DNA of 64,000 nucleotides, taken from positions 28,828,520-28,892,519 of the forward strand of contig OW203767.1 of the NCBI GenBank assembly GCA_934045905.1, written 5' to 3'. A model generated the notes under the pieces. That model was given only the letters and a program-made list of their open reading frames with translations, did no database searches and was not told where the DNA came from. The stretch is from Leuctra nigra (Eukaryota; Arthropoda; Insecta; Plecoptera; Leuctridae). Below are positions 48,301 to 57,699 of the stretch, in pieces. The first letter of the stretch is position 1, and the number at the start of each line of letters is the position of its first letter. Made by a program: the position numbers and the translations under genes.

Positions 48301-49301
48301 AAATCATTTCGCCAAGCGACTCCCGCCAAGGTTAAAAACCTAGCGTTGTGCACAAAGGCATTAAATTACGAAGAAATTACAAATTAGAATTTTTTTCGTG
48401 CACTGTTTCTCTGTACTGCGAGTATTTAGCATGTAATAATCCACTTGGATGGTGAGCAGAGTAATCTGATTGGTTGCAAAATATAAATGAAAATGATTAG
48501 TTTGGCTGATCAAGTTGACATTTTGAGGGGACTCGAATACAAATTTGATCATATTTTTTAAATTTGATATTGACTTTGATATTTTTTGTCAAAAAAATAA
48601 TAAAAAGTAAATGCACTTTCCCTTGATCACTTGTAATTTGGGTTTGTTTTTACTGCAAAGTATGTGTTTCAAAGGTTCAAAGTAGGTTGATTCAAAGTTG
48701 CTATAAAAAGCAAATCTCGTAGGTTGACTGAGTGCATAGAATGAATTTCTTCTGGTTATACGGAATGTCGGTTTTCGGATGTACCTTCCCTTGTATGCTT
48801 ATTTTCTCGTTATAATAAGAGCATTTTCAAGTTCTCTACCTCAGAGGTATATGGCAGAAAGTCCATTTCAATCCTTGAGGTGAACTAAAATAAACAGTAA
48901 TTCTGACTTCATCAAATCAAATTATTTGTAATGGTGACATCAGTCATTGTGTACGAGAATACTTCATTATAACTGTATTTGTTGATATAGCAACGGATAT
49001 AACTTGATTACATTATTCCAAAAGTGTCCAAACCAAAATCAAGAAAATGGACTTCCGCCCTTCTACCTCCGATGTCGTACTCACTGTATAAACTGTATAT
49101 CGACGGAGTGTTGAGACCATTCAGAGTTAAACTTCCCGAGAAAAGACCGTAATTGATCATATCATTGACTGTCCGCGTAGAATTCGGTTTCAAATCACTG
49201 GTAATCCAGAAGTCTGTGGCGAATGACGTCACAATCAATGTTACTGCCCCACAAGATATCACACACAGAGCGTAAAGGAACGCTCGTTTCTTCATGGCCA
49301 T
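42203..49301 (-). CDS. clarin-like tetraspan membrane protein (three exons)
   Basis: The coding parts are 49301-49085, 43238-42923 and 42338-42203, which join in frame to 222 aa (human clarin-1 is about 232). Clarins are four-pass membrane proteins linked to actin-rich sensory structures. Visible here: a hydrophobic segment at residues about 6-28 after MKKR; the family-like FWI and later YGLFSG in the first loop; an N-glycosylation sequon NST at 40-42; further hydrophobic segments at about 88-110, 121-145 and 170-197; and an acidic tail ending MFLY (clarin-1 ends similarly). Splice sites are good: GTGAGT, GTACGT donors; CTCTCTCTACCCCACAG and CATCTGCCCCGCCAG acceptors. Phases 1 and 2 match. 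Intron 1 (5.8 kb) is filled with repeats; intron 2 is 584 bp. The promoter was not recognised. Confidence 0.88.
42923..43238 (-). CDS. clarin exon 2
   Basis: 316 bases between a strong acceptor (CTCTCTCTACCCCACAG) and donor GTACGT (42922-42917). It encodes two membrane segments with the intervening ELLTGIVGLYYW stretch, and ends GYSY plus two bases of a tryptophan codon. It is much GC-richer than its surroundings. Confidence 0.9.
43271..43392 (-). pseudogene. partial tandem duplicate of clarin exon 2
   Basis: 122 bp here match 43123-43244 with one visible mismatch (a G/D codon difference). The copy includes the splice acceptor AG and the first 116 bases of exon 2, then stops. It lies in intron 1, 148 bp upstream of the true exon start on the coding strand. 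Because 148 is not a multiple of three and there is no donor between the copies, splicing to the upstream acceptor would shift the frame. It is probably a recent non-functional duplication or an assembly artefact. Confidence 0.85.
43433..43444. repeat. poly-C run (12)
   Basis: Uninterrupted C homopolymer in clarin intron 1, just upstream of the exon 2 duplicate on the coding strand. Confidence 0.95.
43594..44929 (+). mobile_element. family A Helitron-like element, copy A3, in clarin intron 1
   Basis: It starts TCCCCATAAAAACACTCAGTG after an A, and ends GGAGCGACCGCTCCACTAG followed by AT. Long inverted arms (about 43594-43751 and 43828-43985) differ by only a few bases. The body holds GCATCACTTCCGG, GACGTCATTTCCGG and TGACGTCACTTCCGG with AAAATGGCGGC. 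An (ATC)n/(ATT)n microsatellite lies at 44622-44660. It lies antisense to clarin. The open frames 44392-44718 (+) and 44720-44926 (-) are internal to the element. Confidence 0.65.
44930..45301. other. AT-rich intron stretch before the 113-bp array
   Basis: A run of TTAAATATTATATAATATT-type sequence at about 45010-45085, then a C run of 12 (45140-45151) and about 150 bp of unremarkable sequence, all inside clarin intron 1. Confidence 0.6.
45302..48137. repeat. 113-bp minisatellite array (about 25 units) in clarin intron 1
   Basis: The unit contains CTTGCGTCTGCGTTGCTGTT, then GCAGGTCCACACGCATACG and TTCTCCTGCTGCCAGCAAG in head-to-tail repeats of exactly 113 bp. Units differ at a handful of sites (for example GAGCTCCCTC versus GAGCACCCTC). 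The lowest-coordinate unit carries 12 extra bases. GC content is about half, far above the flanks. On the minus strand the unit has no stop in any of three frames. Since 113 is not a multiple of three, this gives overlapping open frames up to 1029 codons; these are best read as a by-product of the repeat, not a protein. Confidence 0.95.
48138..48836. other. clarin intron 1, distal part
   Basis: No gene. The stretch 48180-48320 loosely resembles a family A arm (GGAGCCAAGCAAAATATT, TCGCACTGAAAATG), too diverged to call. Confidence 0.4.
48837..49070. mobile_element. MITE family M, copy 4, next to the clarin splice donor
   Basis: The left end has CTCAGAGGTATATGGCAGAA and the right end GACTTCCGCCCTTCTACCTC, inverted relative to one another. 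The interior matches the other M copies. It is about 234 bp. Its right end lies about 8-10 bp inside intron 1 from the exon 1 donor (49084-49079). Confidence 0.7.
49085..49301 (-). CDS. clarin exon 1
   Basis: 217 coding bases from ATG (49301-49299) to the first base of a codon, followed by donor GTGAGT (49084-49079). It encodes the first membrane segment and the start of the large loop with YGLFSG. The second methionine (residue 3, before KKR) is an alternative start. Confidence 0.85.
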
Positions 49302-49927
49302 CGCAAGAAGACTAAGATAACTCTCAGAGGATCGACATTCTTATCATTGTCAAGGTTTAACATGAGCTGTAAAAGCTTTGGAGGCTGTGTGTGTCATCTA
49401 GGATATTATTGATAATTCGCTGATAATTCGTTTATACTCCGAGTATTTTTATGGGGTAATTACGTATAGTATTTGGAAAATGTACCTACTATCTAGATTG
49501 ATATGTGAGTTAGTTTGTACATTCTTTTTATTGGTATTAGAACGATGTAATGGTTTAGGTGATTTCATGTTTTATGTTCTCGTAAGCGCACGCTGATAAA
49601 GCTAATAACGTGTTATCGGATTTGGGATGAGTGAACCCAAGGATAAGCGACTTGCAATCAAGTCATATAGGTGACGTAATTATCAGGTAAGGAATTACAG
49701 CTACATTCTGTCGCATGCTTGGCGGAAATAGAGTTTTGTTGCAGGAAATTGTGTTCTTCATGTTCAATTTTTACAAAATGTCTCGACAATTTGTTGGTAC
49801 AAAGAAGGCTAAAGTGGAAAAATTTCTATAAAAATTTCTACATAGTAAAATGTATTATTATTCAATAAAAAATGAACAAGTGAGTGCTAATTAATTTGTG
49901 TCGCCCGAAAATACCAATTAATGGGAT
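49302..49927. other. 5' flank of the clarin gene
   Basis: Sequence upstream of the clarin start on the minus strand. No TATA box at a convincing distance and no upstream exon was recognised; a 5' UTR exon may lie here unseen. Confidence 0.35.
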
Positions 49928-50216
49928 CAGTGGCGGCTATTACAGTGTGCAAGGTGTGACAATTGCACACCTGATCATCCAAGAAAATTATTTAAAAGTG
50001 CTCCCTAATCCAGGAAGTAGGAAGTTCAATATTTTGTCTAATCATTTTGCTCTCCAAAAGACGTAAAAATGCATCAATTTCAAACTAAATATACAAAAAA
50101 ATCCGGGGTTATGCGCCCCGGCCCCGCATCTGCTGGGGGCTCTCCTCTTAGAGCACTTTCTTCTACGTCCTTCTATGTAATTGAACACCTGTTGTAAAGC
50201 CAAATAGCCGCCACTG
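49928..50216. mobile_element. hAT-like MITE
   Basis: The ends are CAGTGGCGGCTATT and AATAGCCGCCACTG, exact inverse copies. The flanking 8-mers AATGGGAT and TATGGTAT agree at 6 of 8 positions, a worn hAT-type target duplication. It is 289 bp; the minus open frame across it (50042-50260) is not a transposase. Confidence 0.75.
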
Positions 50217-51155
50217 TATGGTATTATTGATTCCTCACCAATATGATGAGTGATGACCATTATTCCTGATACTTTTGCACATCCACATCAGTTTATGACT
50301 CATATTATAAGTAGTCATAATATCGAATTTACTCGGCTAACGTTATTGTATCCCTATACACTATTAGCCATCCTGCTTGAGAAGAAAATGTATATAAATC
50401 GGTGATGTGCGATATATATGCGAGTTTCTTTCTCTAACATTGGATGGTCACCTTGTCTGTGCTTTATATTAGTGTCTTTCTTTTGAAACAAACCCATCAC
50501 ATAACGTCTGTCTACTGACGATCGTCTGCAGTCCCCAAATCCGTAATACAATTTATTAAATTTCACAATTATTGTCTTCTGAAGAATGTGTAAATTTTTT
50601 GTTTTAATTTAGAAGATATTTATAACTACATTTAATTATCATAATAATTGCAGAGCAAAAAATTGCAAATTTCGCTCATTACTCAATTTCTACAAAACGA
50701 AATAAAATAAATAAAATACGAAATACGAAATACGAAATAAAATAATTACCAAATAATATGAAAAAAGCGAAAATTGAGGATTATTGATATCATAAAGTTG
50801 CCAAGTCAACACGTTTCCAAAAATATATTTATTTTCACTACTATTCAGTGTTGACGTTTTCGATTTATTCTCTTTTGTATTCCCGTATAAAATTTCCCGC
50901 CTAGTGTTCCAAAGGAATGGCCAACATTTGAAAGATATCACTGAATCAATTAGTAGTTGTATATTGATTTTTGAATGACTGTTACGAATACATGATTGTA
51001 CAATTTTATAATTTATAATAATAATTAGGATATAGGCTTTTAATTTTGTAAATAATTATAACGGGAAATGTCAGAATTGGAAATTTTAGTATTTTACGTT
51101 GGTACAGCTGAGAATAGTTGCACAGTCGCTCGACGCTTTCTTCACGCGTATAAAC
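50217..51155. other. intergenic / 5' flank of the Nup88-like gene
   Basis: No gene was recognised. The last part before 51156 is the probable promoter and 5' UTR of the plus-strand exon; the initiation site was not identified. Confidence 0.35.
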
Positions 51156-51362
51156 ATGGCGGCGGAGACGGATCGATTGCTGCTTACAAATCGTAAATTG
51201 TTTCGTAATTTCCGTAGTAAACTCGCACAAAGCACGTGTTTGAAGACTAGAAATATAATTGAATGTAAGGACGACATTCTCTACGTGTGGAATACTGGCG
51301 ACTTCTGTGTGTTTACACTAAACGTGAAGACGTCAACACCGGACACTGCTGATGCATACCAG
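51156..51362 (+). CDS. first coding exon of a Nup88-like nucleoporin (partial)
   Basis: 69 codons from ATG in a strong start context (AAACATGGCGGCG) to a CAG|GTAACA donor at 51362/51363, phase 0. The segment TRNIIECKDDILYVW, then CVFTLNVK and a final YQ, fits the N-terminal beta-propeller start of Nup88 as I remember the family (human has TRNVVF, a FLWD strand and YQ in the same order). Nup88 is a scaffold nucleoporin on the cytoplasmic face of the pore, partnering Nup214. An in-frame ATG 19 codons upstream is less likely to be used. Later exons were not found up to 64000, so the gene has a long first intron or is misidentified. Confidence 0.6.
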
Positions 51363-53423
51363 GTAACATAACCTATACAAACTAGATCTCTTTCACTTCT
51401 ATTACTGCCTGTGTGGCGTTTATTATAAAAACTACTCACGTTTTGTGACCAGTTGCCTAATTTAATAGACCAATCATTGATTTGTCATGTTTCAAACGAG
51501 TAACACCTCTGAAATAAATATTTTAAGCGAAGCACAAATGAATGTCGGATTGACAGATGTTTGCCGGGATGTATTCTTATGAGAAGTTCAAGCAATTGGT
51601 GAACAATTGACATTACAGATGGGGGATGGCAAATGTTAAATCATGTTAGGAGCGTCGTCTAGTGTTCGGGCTTTTACATACATATTTCGAAAAAGACTCA
51701 TTGATTTGTTGAAATTTTCACGTGAATTTAAACAGCGGTGAGTGGTGCATAAAACAGGAAGCAGTCATGCCCCACGATGTGCAAAATGGTCAAAAGCAAT
51801 TGAGTAGGAGTAGGTACCTACCTACAGTAACATGGATGGTAGGTTTAGGTAGGCAGGCTTTCGTTTATTCCAAATTGTGTTTATTCAAATTGCTGATTCA
51901 ATTTGTCACTGAGTTTCTATTTTGAATAAGAAATGTTATTGTCATATAGACTTATGCTAGTCACTAGTCACTATAGATTAAAACTTGTTAGGTAGTGCTT
52001 AGTGCTACTTATAATATTCCTCCATGATAGAACGGGACTATAATACACATAAAACAACGTTATCATGGCGCCATCGCGTGGAATATGTTGTTTTTAGTTG
52101 GCAATGTTTTTTTATGCCACTTTGGAACAAACAAGATCAATAAATTGGGATTTCCCGGCTTTAAGGTGGACTTGCATTTGTATACCTCAAGTAACAAGTT
52201 CAAGCAATTTAATATCCCAAAAATTACATAAGCTCTTGTACGTGTATTTTGCTTCTCAATCTAATGAGTGTCTGGTGTAAAGGTGGAATTTAGTTTTTGT
52301 TGGGTTTATCTCCTCCCTGCTCAAACCTACCAAATTTAAATACATTTAAGTAATGTGTGCGTGCGTGGACATTGCATTTCCGATGGTAGAGCAAGAAGGT
52401 GTTGTTGGGAACTATCCCAGCATTACTGAGGGCTAGATGATGATCTTGGCCATGATCATTCCACACGGATCTTTCAATTGCACTACCTACCTACTTGGCT
52501 TTGTACTAATGCAAAATTCTTGACCAATAATTTAAAAAAATTTGAAATGAAATTTAAATGATTGGAGCCACGTTGGGTTGCAGTATTTTAAAATGCTGGT
52601 ACTGTCACTGTATAAACCCCAAATATTTGATTAATCATTTTTATAGCCGCAACAAAAATTTGAACATTTAACATTCTGTATTTTATTGACAGCATTGCTT
52701 GCATACAAACATTTAGATTTGCATTATTAAAACTAAGTACCTACCTACCTACTAGGTACGTAAGGTGTCCTAAGTAAACGTTAGCAGCCTCATGCTCAAG
52801 TTGAGTCCACAGTAGATTGCAGATGTCAGTCCTCAACACCACACATGGCGTGAGCTAATGATCGTATGGATGGAATCCAGTAGACTCTACGTACTGCATC
52901 AATAAATCTGGAAATTCTATTGAGCTTGTGGCTGTAAGTGATTCACACGGCCGTTCCAAAAACTCCCGAATGTTGGTGATACCTTTCGAACAGCGATTCG
53001 AAACTTTCGGCAAAGTTGGATAGTTTGGAACGAGTGTGGGAGTCTACTCTAAGAAAACCCAGAGTAAAGCATGAGCGAAACAGGTAAGTGCACGGTGCCA
53101 CACGTCGATCCGTAAAACACAAGGATGGAACCAAATTTACAATACAATCACAGCTGTAAGATTATCATTCATCAGGAACAGCCATCAATGCAATGGAGTA
53201 CCTAGACATAATTACAAATCCGGCTGCAAAGTAGTTACCTTTCAATAGATTAATTTTGAACTAGTAGTCACAACTTGTGTTTTAATAAGTCAACTCCCTA
53301 ATTTGATACCTAACTAATTTTTGAATAAGCTTTTACTCTCTTTAATTTCTTGATATCTTATGATTCCAATCCCAGAATGTTTTATAAGTTGAAATGTTTT
53401 AAAATGTTGAATAATTGCTCTCT
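51363..53423. other. putative Nup88 intron 1 / intergenic
   Basis: No second Nup88 exon was recognised. The minus frame 52943-53134 is somewhat GC-richer but matches no family known to me. Confidence 0.35.
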
Positions 53424-53836
53424 GCCAATAAGAGGCAAACGGAAGCGAACGGGAATCGCACGGTTCGTCAGAGCGGTTTATTGAAATTTTGTCTTCCCAC
53501 TAAATAATTTTAAAAAATCAGATAGTAACGACCCATAACAGCTCTATAACTAAATAATGCCACACACTGGAGTACCTACTTTATGACCTCTGGTGCGATC
53601 TCAAAGTGTTAAATACGATTATTTTCGATTATTTTACTGAAAATATCATATTTTACACTTTGAGGTCACACCAGAGGGCATAAAGTACTCCAGTGTGCGG
53701 CATTATTTAGTCTACTGAGCTGTTATGGGTCGTTACTATCTGATTTTTTAAAATTATTTAATCGGAAGACAAAATTTCAAAAAACGCTCTGACGAACCGT
53801 GCAATTCCCTTTCGCTTCCGTTTGCCTCTTAAAAGT
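53424..53836. repeat. fold-back element (large palindrome)
   Basis: Arms of about 185-195 bp, starting TAAGAGGCAAACGGAAGCG on the left and ending CGCTTCCGTTTGCCTCTTA on the right, are reverse complements with scattered differences. They are separated by a short AT-rich centre near 53620-53650. No coding capacity; probably a fold-back MITE. Confidence 0.88.
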
Positions 53837-54756
53837 TCCTGTCAACTTCTTCTCCACTAGTCAAATTCTGTTGCGATGTAGAAGAGGTTTGCATTTCATT
53901 CGAAGTCTTCATCATCGGTGATCTCTTCCAGAAGTATTGTTGAACGTTTGAAACTTTCAATGACAGTTTGTTGTGGATCTTCTCCCATTCTATCTGAATG
54001 TTGTCAATCTCTATGACAAGTTAGATGTTTTATGCATTTAATGTTGCATCTTGTTTCTGACTTTTGACTCCGCCATTTTAAGTGAATGTTTTGCTGAGAC
54101 TTCGTGTTGTGTCATTTATGTCATGGCTGTACAGTCAGCGTCAAAAGAAGCCGGCCAAATCCTCATGTTGGTATATGGGAAACCGGAGAACTATTGGATA
54201 GGAACTATTGGAAGTGGGTGTACATTACCTACACACACATAGTCTTGGGATTTTTCATGAAAATTTTCAATGTTTTGAATCCTGAGGAAGGTAATTTTTT
54301 TATTTTATTTTATTTTTCTGGTAGGTGCACCGACATTTTTAAACGTATTTCTATCACGCATAATAATGTAATTTCATGAATACTCCATTAATACTTTACA
54401 AAATAAAACGATTGAAAATATGAGGAAAGGTCCTCTGTAAATGAGTACTACCTATTTTCATGAAAATTTTCATGAAAATTTTCAATATGAAAATTTTCAC
54501 TTTGAAAATTTTCATGTCCCAACGCTACACACACATGATATCAAGGAGTTAGATTGACTAGAGGTATAACTATGTATTTTTAAAATAAAGTGGTAGGGAA
54601 AGACACTAGAGAGATAAAAGCAAAGTAGTGCTACCTTTTGAAGGAAATCATAAATTTTCAATTTTGTTAGCGAATTAATTTTAATTAAATTAATAAATCA
54701 GTATTACTAAATTAGGTAATTTTACTACCTAATTGAAAATGTGTTGACAGTTGAAT
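53837..54756. other. intergenic / intronic, GAAAATTTTC cluster
   Basis: No gene recognised. Five or so copies of the palindrome GAAAATTTTC, linked by ATGA or ATATG, lie at 54455-54516, with related single copies near 54258. Short plus frames at 54051-54379 match nothing known. Confidence 0.4.
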
Positions 54757-55687
54757 CTAGTGGAGCGGTCGCTCCACGCCAGCCAAGTCGTACGGCGCGC
54801 GCACACTCTCATATAAAGGCTGGAGCAAACCCACTTTTACTGTAAGCATCAAAGTGGCATTTTCGGCCTACTGGAGCTTAAAATTGAGAAATCTCACATT
54901 GTTGCGAAATATCTTAATTTCGAGCTATGGCCCACCCTACAACATATACCAAATTTGGGAACAATAGGTTACGCCCTTTGCGCGCTAGAGGGCCGTGAAA
55001 ACAGTGTTTTAGGGCGGTTTTCATAATCAGTAATCATAGTAGTAGGCTGGAGCTAAAATCCGGTAAACAGGCCACAGCCTAAACGGCTGAACCGATTGAT
55101 CTCACATTTTTACCACGTGTGCACTTTTGGCGTCTGATTTAACCTTGTCCCCATGAATTTTTTGTGCCGCCATTTTGAAACCGGAAGTGACGTCATATCT
55201 CGTCAACGGTTGGACCGATCGGAACGAAATTTGCGCCAATCGTTTCAGACGGTCATCTATATGGATTATCAATATCAAAAGACTGAACATTATTTTAAAT
55301 AAACCGGAAATGACGTCATGAAATTTAATATACATCGATTTGAATTTCAGCAACAACTGTTGATCCGATTGTCTTGATATTTATGTAACGTTTGTACTTT
55401 TGATATTTCATTTGACTTGTTATAAAACCAACCGGAAGCCGCCATTTTGAAACCGGAAGTGACATCATGTCTCAAAAACGGCTAAACAGATTAGAACAAA
55501 ACCAGCGCTAAACGATTTAGACGGTCAACTTTATGTAATCAGTAATATTTGATGATTCAAATATCGAAACCGGAAATGACGTCACACATTTTATGACCTA
55601 TACCGGAAATGACGTCATAAATATGCTAAATGACGCTAAATTCACCACTTTACACTTTAAAACAGATATAAGTAAACGTACTTTGTA

Positions 55688-56255
55688 AATAATTATAAAT
55701 TCAAGGTTGCAGTGTTCTCGGCGGCCATTTTTAAAACCGGAAGTGACGTCATATATCGTAAACGGTTGTACCGATTGCAACCTAAGTTTGGAAATGTGTT
55801 GGACTAATAATTATGAATTCAAGACGACATTATTTTCGGCCGCCATTGTTAAAACCGGAAGTGACGTCAAATATCGAAAATGGCTGTACCGATTGCAATC
55901 AAATTTTGGAAATGTGTTGTACTAATAATTATGAATTCAAGACGACATTATTTTCGGCCGCCATTGTTAAAACCGGAAGTGACGTCATATATCGAAAATG
56001 GCTGTACCGATTGCAACCAAATTTTGGAAATGTGTTGTACTAATAATTATGAATTCAAGACGACATTATTTTCGGCCGCCATTGTTAAAACCGGAAGTGA
56101 CGTCATATATCAAAAACGGCTGTACCGATTGCAACCAAATTTTGGAAATGTGTAGGAGTAATAATTATGAATTCAAGACGACATTATTTTCGGCCGCCAT
56201 TGCTAAAACCGGAAGTGACGTCATATATCGAAAACGGCTGGACTGATTGTAACGA
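55688..56255. repeat. 118-bp tandem array within A4 (about five units)
   Basis: Units start TAATAATTATGAATTCAAG at 55805, 55923, 56041 and 56159, with a more diverged first unit at 55688. Each contains GGCCGCCATTGTTAAAACC, then GGAAGTGACGTCA and a TGTACCGATTGCAA block. Overlapping plus-strand open frames across it are by-products. Confidence 0.95.
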
Positions 56256-56424
56256 AACTTAAAGCTATTCTTCTTGGATAATTATTTTAATCTTATATAC
56301 CAAACGCAACTTTTCTAAGTATCCAAATCGGCATAGGCGTATTTTTTTAAAGAAATAAGTTCTTGCACGGACACAAGCTGTGCTACAAGCTGTATGAATA
56401 AACTAACAAAAGAAGTGATATCCC

Positions 56425-57699
56425 AGAAAAAAACACTCCGTGTAAAAAAGGCAGCCAAGTCTCTTTACTTTAAAAAAATTCAACACCGAAAAGGAGTGAT
56501 ATCAAAAAAGGAGCCAAGTCAATGACATTTCCAAATATTTAATCGTATCTTTGAAATAAAAGTATAAACACCGAGAAATACTTTACAAAAGGACTTGGCG
56601 CATCGTTTTTTTAAAGACATTTTTCTATTCATAAGCATGTGCCATTTATATACAACCGTCATTTTGAATGTTTAGAATAATAGGGAAACATCTTTCAATT
56701 AGGTACATATTATACATACCTTCTGTAAAATATTTTCTATATGATTATATACGCTATGAAACTTGTTGTCTATGCTTTCTATAAATATACACAATAGTTA
56801 TCTTCGTAATATTGTTTCGTGGTGAATATAATTAAGTCTCATGCGTTATACCTTCTCATCATGTAACAATTTCTATTAATACACATTTTATAAAAATACA
56901 TTTCACAAAGAAGACAGTCATATTGAATTTCTATTAAAAAATTTAACTTTATACACTTGACACTTCAAAAATATATAATTGTGTTCCATTAGTTAGTAAT
57001 TATTTGACAACGTTTCATGATTTCCTTCAGTCAAGATCAAATTATGAAAAGATACCAGTCTAATATCGCCATATTAACAGTACTGCAAGAATATATATGA
57101 GCCCACTTCCAATTGATATGAAGGGATGTGTGTTGTGAAAAATATCCGACCGAACCGGGGCACGAACTTGGGACCTCTCACTTGCCGGGCGAGAGCTCTA
57201 CCAACTGAGCTACCCGATCGGACGGGCGGACATTAGACACAACACACTGATGAGGATCCTGACTCCTGACTCCATGGAAGTTTTCCAAAGAAACCTACAT
57301 TCTCACCACTTCCAATTGTTATGTAATTCTTTCACCCTTATATTACTTATATATTACAGCATAAAATCATGCTTCTATCGCCATTGACAAAACTATAAAA
57401 TAGTCATTACTAAAAGTAGCTTGATTCATAGATTCTGGCTCTAATAGAAAGAGGAAAATGTACCTACTTGTAAATTTCTTTCCACTTTTAGGATAGAATG
57501 ATGTCTTTAAAAAAACGATGCGCCAAGTCCTTTTGTAAAGTATTTCTCGGTGTTTATACTTTTATTTCAAAGATACGATTAAATATTTGGAAATGTCATT
57601 GACTTGGCTCCTTTTTTGATATCACTCCTTTTCGGTGTTGAATTTTTTTAAAGTAAAGAGACTTGGCTGCCTTTTTTACACGGAGTGTTTTTTTCTGGG
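56425..57699. repeat. long inverted repeat of A4
   Basis: The arms start CCCAGAAAAAAACACTCCGTG and end CACGGAGTGTTTTTTTCTGGG. They are reverse complements over about 200 bp and nearly identical by eye, with about 870 bp between them that includes a SINE. Confidence 0.85.
57121..57305 (-). mobile_element. SINE with tRNA-like core and target duplication
   Basis: On the minus strand CGGGTAGCTCAGTTGGTAGA (A box, D-arm-like), then CTCTCGCCCGGCAAGTGAGA (anticodon-arm-like, with C instead of the usual T at position 33) and AAGTTCGTGCCCC (B-box-like). The tRNA-like core is in the middle, preceded by about 90 bp of other sequence. Flanks are CCACTTCCAATTGATATG (57103-57120) and CCACTTCCAATTGTTATG (57306-57323), an 18-bp duplication with one difference. 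It is not a functional tRNA gene. It is nested in the A4 spacer. Confidence 0.8.

Larger units (their letters stand above)
54757..57699 (-). mobile_element. family A Helitron-like element, copy A4 (longest)
   Basis: Read on the minus strand, it starts CCCAGAAAAAAACACTCCGTG near 57699 and ends at the hairpin TGGAGCGACCGCTCCA and CTAG (54757). The subterminal CCAGCCAAGTC lost its first C here (GGCAGCCAAGTC), while the 3' GACTTGGCTGG is intact. Arms lie at about 56425-56630 and 57500-57699. The body holds ten CRE/ETS-type motifs, including a five-unit 118-bp tandem array. A SINE (57121-57305) is nested in the spacer between the arms. No protein gene. Confidence 0.65.

Noticed and set aside
45264..48353. 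1029-codon minus-strand open frame and related frames of 438, 547 and 408 codons
   Set aside because: They run through the 113-bp tandem array in all three frames and only reflect a unit without stops. No domain, and they lie inside a clarin intron.
52943..53134. Minus-strand frame with a serine- and phenylalanine-rich peptide
   Set aside because: No family resemblance and no splice-consistent neighbours; could be an old repeat remnant but cannot be supported.
55707..56246. Overlapping 72-91 codon plus-strand frames
   Set aside because: Created by the 118-bp tandem array of family A; no independent evidence of coding.
57140..57225. Possible functional tRNA gene (Ala-like anticodon arm)
   Set aside because: Weak B box, atypical base before the anticodon, and flanking target duplications show it is part of a SINE.
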